A stretch of 64,000 nt of DNA, taken from NCBI RefSeq assembly GCF_015645385.1, contig NZ_JADOET010000003.1, forward strand, positions 215,824-279,823, written 5' to 3'. The stretch comes from Winogradskyella marina. Lineage in GTDB: Bacteria > Bacteroidota > Bacteroidia > Flavobacteriales > Flavobacteriaceae. Below are positions 55,101-62,621 of the stretch, in pieces. The translations under genes were made by a program, and so were the position numbers. How positions within the stretch are numbered: the stretch's first letter is position 1; each line of letters starts with the position of its first letter. Below the pieces are notes generated by a model that had not been told where the DNA came from, ran no database searches, and worked only from the letters and a program-made list of their open reading frames with translations.

Positions 55101-57783
55101 CTCATCTTTTGATATTGAAGTCGGTTCTATTCCTATTTTTAATGCAGCAGAAAGTATTTTTATCTGTGATGATATCAGCAATGATGGTTATATAACCATT
55201 GATTTGAATGATATAATTGCAGAAATGGTAGCTGGCAGCCCAGAAACTCTAGATATTACTTTTCATGAAACAGCTTTTGATGCCACTAACAATAGTAATC
55301 CTGTACCTTTAATTTATACCAACTCAACAAATCCACAAGAGCTTTATGCTCGAGTAGATAATGGAAATTACTGTAAAGGTATGTCTGCATTTGATATTAA
55401 TGTTGTTTCTGCACCTGTGGTTAATTCTGCAACTCCAATTGCACAATGCGATGATAATTACGATGGCATTTTAACCTGGGATTTAACCGTTTCAGAAATT
55501 GAAATACTCGGCGTACGACAAGATAATATTGAAGTCACATATTTTGAAAGCATCGATGACTTAGAAGCTAACACCAACCCAATTCTAGATCCTGAAAATT
55601 ATAATAACATCAGTAATCCGCAAACGGCTTATGTGAAAATAAACAATACTCTAAGTAACTGCTATGTTAATGTGCCTTTAGAATTAATCGTTAACCTGCC
55701 ACCTGCCTTTAACGATTTTGAAGTCTATGAGATTTGTGACAATCCAACAAATAGTTTTGATCTTTCAGAAATTGAATCTGTATTAATTAATCCAGAAACT
55801 GAAGCGGTTCTTTCCTATTACGACACCTTTAATAATGCTGCAAACAGTACCAATCCACTAGATTTAAACTATACGTACCAAAGTATAAACGACACGGTTT
55901 TTGTACGTATAGAACATCCCGAAACAGGATGCTATTTCGTGTATGACTTTATACTTCAAATTAACCCTGTACCTATAGCAAATTCACCAAATGATATTGA
56001 AACTTGTGATGACGATTCTAATGATGGCATCGCATCATTTAATCTCGAGTCTCAAACCAACACGGTTTTAGGCACACAAAATCCTGATGACTTTACAGTA
56101 ACTTATCATATAAATCTCACAGATGCTGAATCTGGTGACAACCCTATATCATCTCCTTATTTATCAGCACATCAACAACAGATTATAGTCCGAATTGAAA
56201 ATAATGACACAGGATGCTACAGCTTAACCGATTTTAGTTTAGTTGTAAATCCACATCCTAATATTCCCGAACCACTTTTAGAATGCGACACTAATTACGA
56301 TGGAAGCACACGTTTCGATTTAACAGTGGCTGAAGGTGATTTGTTTACAACTCCTAATCCAGATAATACCATTAGCTATTTTACATCCATAGACGATTTA
56401 CAAATAGACAATAACCCTATTTTAAATCCTGATAATTTTTACAATACCAGCAATCCTCAAACCGTATTTATAAAAGTATATAATTCGGTTGCTGATTGTT
56501 TCACGTTTGTGCCTTTAGAATTAGAAGTTAACCTTCCACCAGCAATAAATACATTCGACATATTTGATACTTGTGACAACGCAGCTAATAGTTTCGATTT
56601 AACTACGATAAATGATGTAATTGTAGACACCAATTACAATGTGCTTTTTAGTTACTTTTCAACAGAAGCAGATGCTATTGCTAACCAAAATGCATTAGAT
56701 ACAAATTACACCTATACCAGCACAAATGATACCATTTATGCACGTATAGAATTTAGCACTACACATTGTTATTTTATTTATCCTTTTGAACTTCGTGTCA
56801 ACCCATTACCAATTGCAAATCAGCCACCAGATCTTATCACATGTGACGATGATTTTGATGGTTATTATGATTTCAACTTAAATCAACAAACAGCCACTAT
56901 TTTAGGTTTTCAAAACCCAAACCAATATAGTGTTTCGTATTTTAATTCTAATCTTGAAGCGGAAGAAGGCATAAACCCAATTACCGCAGCGTTGTACCAT
57001 GGAAGTAATAACGAAATCATTACAGCACGCATAGAAAATAACACAACAGGGTGTTACAGCCTTGTTGATTTTTCACTAATTGTACATCGAAAACCGAATG
57101 TAAACATTCCAGATCAAGTAGTTTGTATCGATAATTTACCATTGGTGGTTTCTGCCAATACCTTCTATCCTACAGACACCTTTTTATGGTCAACAAACCA
57201 AACAGGTTCTGATATTGAAATTACAGACGTTGGCACCTATTCAGTTACGGTAACTTCAGAAAATGGATGTGTTACAACAAGCACATTTAACGTTACAGCG
57301 TCTGAATCTGCTACTATAGAATTAACCGAAACCGTTGATTTTTCGGACCCAAACAATATTACAATCACTATTAGCGGCATTGGTAATTATCTTTATATTC
57401 TAGACGATGGTGATCCTCAAGACTCTAATATTTTTGAAAATGTATCATTAGGTTATCATACAGTAACAATTATTGATTTAAATGGTTGTGCAGAAGTTAC
57501 TAAAGAAGTTGTTGTGGTAGATGCGCCTCCTTTTTTCACACCTAATGGCGACACAAAAAATGACACTTGGCATATTATAGGAATAGAAACCTTACCTGGT
57601 AGTATTGTTTATATATTTAACCGTTACGGAAAACTCATAAAACAGTTAGGGTCTAACACACAAGGTTGGGACGGAACGTATAACGGTTACAATATGCCAG
57701 CCAGCGACTATTGGTTTTTAGCCGAAATAAAACAAGGGAATGTTGCTTTTGAAGTCAGAGGCCACTTTGCGCTTCGTCGTTAA
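52117..57783 (+). CDS. Very large T9SS type B adhesin, choice-of-anchor L domain plus 14 repeats
   Basis: This is the longest protein of the window, with 1888 residues from a GTG at 52117. A signal peptide ends near YSYSQ. It has the same architecture as the gene at 46872: a choice-of-anchor L domain (~25-270), 14 CDxDxDG-type units (53179 to about 57110), an Ig-like segment and a type B sorting tail (APPFFTPNGDTKNDTW...HFALRR). The 14 units versus 11 upstream are explained by a doubled block of three units (starts at 55447 and 56284). Most units have two Cys. Surface adhesion is inferred from the architecture. Confidence 0.88.
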   Translation: MRLYLIFFWITSFIGLNYSYSQQITTDDASSLEQLIQQNLGQNCVEISNISSSVNGTTNGINSYGYFDRGDSSFPFENGILLTTGNVNSAGNILNNNPLNEGDDTWGTDTDLENALGITNTLNATSIQFNFISVANQIQFNYLLASEEYQQEFPCFYSDGFAFLIREAGSSDAYSNIALIPGSNTPVNTNTIHDQIEGFCAAENDAFFEGYNIGDTNYNGRTTVLTATAAIQPNVEYQIKLIIADQTDHNFDSAVFIEGNSFNANVDLGPDITTCGDSVTINGDIQNPQASYNWYKDDVLITGENNPILNALSSGTYKVEITIQLNATSCVIEDTVEITLDSEQSSSQLSDMIYCDDASNDGVEDFDLSTKDNEVLASVPPSNYNISYHYSNDDAENNTNPILGSIQNTSSPQPIFVRIEDTSNGCLAYSTFNLIVNEKPDYEDPDPIIACEDAALDGYTYVDLTVANDQITNGNPNLYVSYHFSQPEADMGSNPILSPYTNFNTSQTLYVRIYDALSGCFSTTTLSVEFQDSPPINTDDQYINACEQDEDGFATFDLTSITADVLQGSTGLDLSFHVSEYDALNNLNPIENPDNYQNTVQDFQLLYIRVQDPTTGCYSVVKLGLYANIIITELSGQVIIVCDDISNDGIADFDLIEVERDLISDFVEFEVTFYLTEDDRTNETNEIDKTSPFTVSNNGTTIYASVTNGECSGNIDVVLEISPPVVLTPQTTDYCDEDDDGYTTLEMDMLNSVALQGVQAGNVKYYLTEEDAINNENILPDYHYNTSNPQLFYIRVTNAQTECYDISTLEVNIVSAPSITYPQDIIICDDNDDGISIVDLESKIPEIVPSTTGLDISFYNIYNAAIEGENEITDPQNYSTATQYIYARVENETTGCYSLSGFYIYVNTVPEFIPITNFENCEADITGVADFYFYLKDEEILNGQPDKQVLYYETEADAIAGINPIDKYSVYNNTSSPQTIYVRVENITDTDCYGTSSFDIEVGSIPIFNAAESIFICDDISNDGYITIDLNDIIAEMVAGSPETLDITFHETAFDATNNSNPVPLIYTNSTNPQELYARVDNGNYCKGMSAFDINVVSAPVVNSATPIAQCDDNYDGILTWDLTVSEIEILGVRQDNIEVTYFESIDDLEANTNPILDPENYNNISNPQTAYVKINNTLSNCYVNVPLELIVNLPPAFNDFEVYEICDNPTNSFDLSEIESVLINPETEAVLSYYDTFNNAANSTNPLDLNYTYQSINDTVFVRIEHPETGCYFVYDFILQINPVPIANSPNDIETCDDDSNDGIASFNLESQTNTVLGTQNPDDFTVTYHINLTDAESGDNPISSPYLSAHQQQIIVRIENNDTGCYSLTDFSLVVNPHPNIPEPLLECDTNYDGSTRFDLTVAEGDLFTTPNPDNTISYFTSIDDLQIDNNPILNPDNFYNTSNPQTVFIKVYNSVADCFTFVPLELEVNLPPAINTFDIFDTCDNAANSFDLTTINDVIVDTNYNVLFSYFSTEADAIANQNALDTNYTYTSTNDTIYARIEFSTTHCYFIYPFELRVNPLPIANQPPDLITCDDDFDGYYDFNLNQQTATILGFQNPNQYSVSYFNSNLEAEEGINPITAALYHGSNNEIITARIENNTTGCYSLVDFSLIVHRKPNVNIPDQVVCIDNLPLVVSANTFYPTDTFLWSTNQTGSDIEITDVGTYSVTVTSENGCVTTSTFNVTASESATIELTETVDFSDPNNITITISGIGNYLYILDDGDPQDSNIFENVSLGYHTVTIIDLNGCAEVTKEVVVVDAPPFFTPNGDTKNDTWHIIGIETLPGSIVYIFNRYGKLIKQLGSNTQGWDGTYNGYNMPASDYWFLAEIKQGNVAFEVRGHFALRR
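55447..57120 (+). repeat. Duplicated three-unit block inside the 1888-residue adhesin
   Basis: Two consecutive blocks of 837 bp (55447-56283 and 56284-57120) each contain three units in the same order: CDxNYDG with DLTV, a shorter CDNxxNSFDL unit, and a CDDDxxDG unit. The single equivalent block in the neighbouring gene starts with CDDDTDG. The blocks have diverged, so the duplication is not recent. Confidence 0.7.
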
Positions 57784-57840
57784 TAAGAACAGATTATCTT
57801 TTTTAACACCTTATTCCAATTCAAATAATAGTTAGAAGTG

Positions 57841-57849
57841 TATCTTTGC
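57841..57849 (+). promoter_or_regulatory. Candidate -7 promoter element of the 57861 adhesin gene
   Basis: TATCTTTGC matches the TAnnTTTG consensus and ends 11 bases before the ATG at 57861. This also argues against the upstream TTG at 57846 as a start codon, because that codon lies inside the element. A -33 TTG is lacking. Confidence 0.5.
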
Positions 57850-57860
57850 TATCCCTTATA

Positions 57861-60209
57861 ATGAAAATGAAGCAAACATTACTAGCTATTACCCTATTGT
57901 TTCCCCTATTGAATTATGCTCAAAATATTTCAGTAGACAGTCAAACATATACACCACAACAACTCGTAGAAGATATTTTAATTGATAGTGAGTGTATAGA
58001 CAATGTTACTGTAACCAATGTTGTTGGAGGTGATTTTAGTGGTTCAGACCAAAGTTACGGTTATTTTGAAGCCAACGGTTCTAATTTTCCTTTTGAAAGT
58101 GGTATCGTTTTAAGTACTGGAAGGTTAGTAAATGTTCCAGGACCAAATAACAATTTAAGTGATGATGATGCACCTGGTTGGTCAGGAGATATTGATTTAG
58201 AAAATGCATTAAGTGAATCGGGAACCATAAACGCAACTATTTTAGAATTCGAGTTTACGTCAGTCGCTTCGCAAGTAAGCTTTAGATATCTTTTTGCTTC
58301 AGAAGAATACCAAGAAAACGATTCTAATACATGCCAATACTCCGATTTATTTGGCTTCTTAATAAGACCAGCAGGTGGACAAGAGGAATATGAAAATATA
58401 GCATTAGTGCCAGATACAGATACACCTGTAAAAGTAACCACGGTTACACCTGGAGTTCCTGGTAGTTGTCCTCCCGAAAACGAAACGTATTTTGGTAGTT
58501 TTAATAACAACAATGCACCAATTAATTTTAATGGACAGACAGATATCCTAACGGCAACGGCAAATATTGTTCCCAATGTTACGTATCATGTAAAGCTAGT
58601 CATTGCTGATGAGAATAATTACAGATATGATTCAGCCGTATTTTTAGAAGCTGGAAGTTTTGAAATGTCTTCAGATCTAGGACCAAATTTACTGGTTGCT
58701 ACAAATAATGCACTATGTGAAGGAGAAACCCTTGAGCTTAACGCCTATCAAGATGGTCAAAATACTTATGACTGGTACAGAGATGGTGTTTTAGTGCAAG
58801 GAGCACCTGGTTGTGGTACATGCGGATCATACACCGTTACGGAACCTGGCACTTATACTGTAGAAGTGACTTTAATAAATAACTGTGTTTCTTATGGAGA
58901 AGTTGTCATTGAATATGCTCCGGCACCTGTTGGTGTAAATTCTGTTCTAATAGAATGCGATAGCAATCAAGATGGTTTAACCAACTACAATTTATTTAAT
59001 GCGTCTTTTGATTTAACCAATGGGAATCAAAATATATATGTAAGCGACTTTTTCTTATCGGAAACAGATGCTTTGGCTAATAGTAACCCGATTACAAATC
59101 CAGAAGCATTCCAAAACACCAATCCTTTTCAAATCGTTTATGCTCGTATTGCAAATCAAGCGAATTGCTTTGACATTGCAGAATTAGAATTACAAACGTC
59201 CAACAATTCGTTAATTATTCCTGATTTAGATGCGTGTGATGGAGACATTGCAGATGGGTTTACCACTTTTGATTTATCAGGAATTGAAAATTCTATTTTA
59301 AATCAAATTCCTGAAGGAGCTACTATTCAATACTTCGAAACAGAAGCAGATGCGCTTAATGGAACAAATGCGCTTTCTAACACCTTCGAAAATACGATTC
59401 CATTTACCCAAACTATTTATATAAAAGTTAGTAATAACAATCAATGTTTTGGTATTTCTTCCGCAAACTTAAATGTGCTTTATACGCCATTATTAAAAGC
59501 AGACGAAACCCTTATATATTGTACAAATGAATCACAACCATTAACCATTTATGGAGGTGTTCTTAATGACTTACCTAACAATTATTACTACGAATGGCAA
59601 TTTAATGGCACAACAACAGAAGTAAACACGTTGTTTTATGAGGTTACAGAACCTGGTTCTTACAATGTTATCGTTACAGATCCTAATGGATGTTCATCGA
59701 GTAGAACAATATCGGTTTTAGCTTCTGAAACAGCAATTTTAGAAAGTGTTAGCGTCAATGGTGTGGCACCAAATAATACGGTTACCATTGCTGTGTCTGG
59801 CAATGGCGATTATGAAATAGCTTTAAATGATGAAAACGGCATCTATCAAGATGACTTTGTATTTACAAACCTACCTCAAGGCTTTCATACTGTTTATATA
59901 AGAGATAAAAATGGCTGTGGTACAATTGAAGAAACTATTTCTGTTCTAGGCTTTCCTAAATTCTTTACACCAAATGGAGATGAAGACAATCCTACTTGGC
60001 AAGTTATTGGAACAAATGAGCAATATAACCAAATAGAATCCATTCAGGTGTTTAACCGTTATGGTAAATTGATGACAATATTAACAACGGCAAATCGTAG
60101 TTGGGATGGAACACTAAAAGGAAAACCGCTTCCGAGTGATGATTATTGGTACATCGCTACATTTATTGACGGTAAAACACATACTGGCCATTTTGCATTG
60201 AGACGTTAA
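57861..60209 (+). CDS. T9SS type B protein with choice-of-anchor L domain and 2 repeats
   Basis: The protein has 782 residues from the ATG at 57861, with another ATG two codons later. A signal peptide ends near LNYAQ. A choice-of-anchor L domain follows (YGYFEANGSNFPFESGIVLS, RYLFASEEYQ, CQYSDLFGFLI, YDSAVFLEAGSF). Then come an Ig-like piece with CGTCGSYTVTEPG, only two 90-residue CDxDG units (CDSNQDG, CDGDIADG), a second Ig-like piece (NNYYYEWQFNG) and a type B sorting tail (FPKFFTPNGDEDNPTW...HFALRR). It is the short member of the family and shares its last third most closely with the proteins encoded at 38734 and 42162. Confidence 0.88.
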   Translation: MKMKQTLLAITLLFPLLNYAQNISVDSQTYTPQQLVEDILIDSECIDNVTVTNVVGGDFSGSDQSYGYFEANGSNFPFESGIVLSTGRLVNVPGPNNNLSDDDAPGWSGDIDLENALSESGTINATILEFEFTSVASQVSFRYLFASEEYQENDSNTCQYSDLFGFLIRPAGGQEEYENIALVPDTDTPVKVTTVTPGVPGSCPPENETYFGSFNNNNAPINFNGQTDILTATANIVPNVTYHVKLVIADENNYRYDSAVFLEAGSFEMSSDLGPNLLVATNNALCEGETLELNAYQDGQNTYDWYRDGVLVQGAPGCGTCGSYTVTEPGTYTVEVTLINNCVSYGEVVIEYAPAPVGVNSVLIECDSNQDGLTNYNLFNASFDLTNGNQNIYVSDFFLSETDALANSNPITNPEAFQNTNPFQIVYARIANQANCFDIAELELQTSNNSLIIPDLDACDGDIADGFTTFDLSGIENSILNQIPEGATIQYFETEADALNGTNALSNTFENTIPFTQTIYIKVSNNNQCFGISSANLNVLYTPLLKADETLIYCTNESQPLTIYGGVLNDLPNNYYYEWQFNGTTTEVNTLFYEVTEPGSYNVIVTDPNGCSSSRTISVLASETAILESVSVNGVAPNNTVTIAVSGNGDYEIALNDENGIYQDDFVFTNLPQGFHTVYIRDKNGCGTIEETISVLGFPKFFTPNGDEDNPTWQVIGTNEQYNQIESIQVFNRYGKLMTILTTANRSWDGTLKGKPLPSDDYWYIATFIDGKTHTGHFALRR

Positions 60210-60511
60210 GCCTTATTGTTGCTTATACCAAAACTCCTCTAATCAACTGTTTATTAAACAAATAAGCACAACTCTATTTTTCACACCTAGTTTTACGATA
60301 TTAAGGACGTATAGAAAAAGTAAGAAATTTCTAAGCTACTGACTGATTAGACACTACAACAATTGGACGGCATGCTTTGTATTATCACTTAATATTCTAT
60401 TTTTGTGCTAACTAACTCAAACTTTATTTTAGCAAAAATTAACGTAACTATTACTTAACAAATGAAAGTAATATATTACATAATTTTGCCCACTATTTTT
60501 ATATAAGCTAC
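60210..60511. other. Intergenic region before the IPT/TIG adhesin genes
   Basis: The 302 bases hold no gene. They contain two promoter candidates: a TTTG/TATTTTTG pair at 60376-60405 and a lone TAATTTTG at 60481-60488. A weak TAAGC/GCTTA hairpin lies just after the upstream stop codon. Confidence 0.5.
60376..60405 (+). promoter_or_regulatory. Consensus promoter upstream of the IPT/TIG adhesin gene
   Basis: TTTG (60376-60379) is followed after 18 bases by TATTTTTG (60398-60405), meeting both parts of the Bacteroidota consensus. It lies about 106 bp before the ATG at 60512. A second element, TAATTTTG (60481-60488), is closer but has no -33 match. Confidence 0.5.
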
Positions 60512-62596
60512 ATGAAAAATTACATCTTTTTACTGTTCTCCCTTCTTTCAATTTTAAAGGGTTATTCTTTACACAACAACACAAATTACACGACAAACAA
60601 ATCAGATTATATTGCTTGTCCTGCTCCAATCATAAACACCTTTAGTCCTTCAACTGGACCTATAAACACAGAAATCATAGTAAACGGAAGCAATTTCGAT
60701 TCGACAACAACAGTCGATTTTAACGGTATCGATGCTACCTTTAACATTATAAATAACAGCGAAATGGTTGTTTTTGTTCCTTCTGGTATTGATGAAACTT
60801 CCAATATAACATTTACAACTTCTGGCGGCTGCGACACCACAACCTCTACAAGTTTTTCTTTGTTAGATTCTGACTGTAATTCTGCCGATGAAATATATAT
60901 TTCTGAAGTTTATGATTCTGATGGTGGAAGTTTTGGTGTTATAGAGCTCTATAACCCAACCAACGCAACTATAAACCTTGAGACTGTTTACGAGGTGCTA
61001 AGGTTTGGTGATATCGGTAATAGTACTCCTAGTGCAACAATTCCATTAGAAGGCTCTATTGATCCACTTAGTACATATATCATTGAAATGGGTGGAACAG
61101 GTAATACGTGTAGTGGTTTAACTGCTGGCACAACGGTAGCTGCTGGTATTAATGAAGACGACGAAATTCAGTTAATAAAAAATGGTTCTATCATTGATGT
61201 CATCTATACAGATGATGAAATTGGCTATAGCTTTATTAGAAATGCAGATGCATCAGCACCAAGCTCATCCTATAACCTTAACGAGTGGTTATTGCTAGAA
61301 GACGAAGATTGTTCAAATTTAGGGTCACATACATCAAATACAACGAGTTCTACACCAAACATTACACAGCCTATTAACCAAGATATTTGCGAAAATAATA
61401 CAGCAACCTTTTCAGTAGCTACAGATTCAGGCTCATACACGTACCAATGGCTTGTTCTAAATACATCAGGTAACTGGGTTAACGTAAATAATAACAGTAA
61501 TTATTCTGGCGCAACATCTAACACTTTAACAATTACAAACACGCCTGTTAGTTTTTCTGGGTTACAATATTACTGCATCATGACATCGCCAGGTTGTACT
61601 CTTGTTTCCAATGCAGCACAACTTGAAGTCTTAAATCCTGAAGTCGATATTTTATCAAACCAAACCGTATGCTCAAGTTATACGCTTCCTGAACTCACTA
61701 ACGGAACGTATTACACAGATACGAATGGTACAGGATCGCAACTTAATGCTGGTGATACCATAACAACGTCTCAAACTATCTACATTTTTAATACATCTGG
61801 CACACCACCTAACACCTGTCAAAACGAATCTAGCTTTACGGTTTCTATTAGTGGAGATCCAGTTGTAAGTCTATTAGATGACCAAACTATTTGTTCCGAG
61901 TTTACACTACCTGTCATAGATAATGGAGACTATTTTACAGCAGCCAATGGAAACGGAACACCTTTAAATGCCGGAGACATCATAACGACATCACAAACGA
62001 TATATATTTACAATGAATCTGGAGTTGCGCCTAATACTTGTACTAGCGAAAGCAGCTTTGATATTACCATATATCCTGCTTCAGATTTCACATTAAACGC
62101 GGCAAATATCGAAATTAACGGAAATTCTATAGCCATCACAATGCCAGACACCACAATAGATTACGAATATGCTATTGATGAGTCTAATTTTCAGAGTGAA
62201 AATACATTTACAAACATCTTAGAAGGCACACACACCTTGTATGTTCAAGATTCTAATGGTTGTGTTACTAAATCTATATCTTTTGAAATACAAACTATTG
62301 AAGATGACTTATTTATTCCAAATGGATTTTCACCAAATAATGACAATAAGAATGACTGGTTTAACATCCAAGGTCTATATGATGTTTACACTAGCCATAA
62401 ATTAGAAATCTATAACCGCTATGGAACTTTAATTTTTGAAGGAAATAACACTAAAAAATGGTTCGGAATAGCTAATAAAGGGCTTATGCACACGGACAAA
62501 GTTTTACCAGTAGGTACCTATTTTTATGTATTATATTTAAATGAGTCAAACACAAACTCTAAACCTCATACAGGTTGGGTGTATCTTAACAAATAA
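60512..62596 (+). CDS. T9SS type B protein with IPT/TIG and lamin-tail-like domains
   Basis: The protein has 694 residues with an N-terminal signal sequence. Residues ~35-120 form an IPT/TIG Ig-like domain (CPAPIINTFSPSTGPINTEI, VNGSNFD). Residues ~130-270 resemble a lamin-tail domain (EIYISEVYDSDGG, GVIELYNPTNATINLE), often found in secreted nucleases and adhesins. An Ig-like domain (SGSYTYQWLVL...NNSNYSGATSNTL) comes next, then two ~65-residue repeats of a different type (QTVCSSYTLPEL...NAGDTITTSQTIYIFN). The tail IPNGFSPNNDNKNDWFNI...GWVYLNK is the GWVY subtype of the type B sorting domain. A paralogue begins 25 bp downstream. Confidence 0.85.
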   Translation: MKNYIFLLFSLLSILKGYSLHNNTNYTTNKSDYIACPAPIINTFSPSTGPINTEIIVNGSNFDSTTTVDFNGIDATFNIINNSEMVVFVPSGIDETSNITFTTSGGCDTTTSTSFSLLDSDCNSADEIYISEVYDSDGGSFGVIELYNPTNATINLETVYEVLRFGDIGNSTPSATIPLEGSIDPLSTYIIEMGGTGNTCSGLTAGTTVAAGINEDDEIQLIKNGSIIDVIYTDDEIGYSFIRNADASAPSSSYNLNEWLLLEDEDCSNLGSHTSNTTSSTPNITQPINQDICENNTATFSVATDSGSYTYQWLVLNTSGNWVNVNNNSNYSGATSNTLTITNTPVSFSGLQYYCIMTSPGCTLVSNAAQLEVLNPEVDILSNQTVCSSYTLPELTNGTYYTDTNGTGSQLNAGDTITTSQTIYIFNTSGTPPNTCQNESSFTVSISGDPVVSLLDDQTICSEFTLPVIDNGDYFTAANGNGTPLNAGDIITTSQTIYIYNESGVAPNTCTSESSFDITIYPASDFTLNAANIEINGNSIAITMPDTTIDYEYAIDESNFQSENTFTNILEGTHTLYVQDSNGCVTKSISFEIQTIEDDLFIPNGFSPNNDNKNDWFNIQGLYDVYTSHKLEIYNRYGTLIFEGNNTKKWFGIANKGLMHTDKVLPVGTYFYVLYLNESNTNSKPHTGWVYLNK

Positions 62597-62621
62597 AATT
62601 TTCAACGTTTAATTTGCAAGC

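Noticed and set aside
47934..57120. Regular repeats suggestive of a CRISPR array
   Set aside because: The period is about 270-300 bp, the repeats are degenerate and they remain in one coding frame. They are protein repeats.
58061..58576. A 171-codon antisense frame inside the 57861 adhesin gene
   Set aside because: It lies wholly within a well-supported secreted protein and has a low-complexity Ser/Gly/Val composition that follows from the repeat-rich sense strand.
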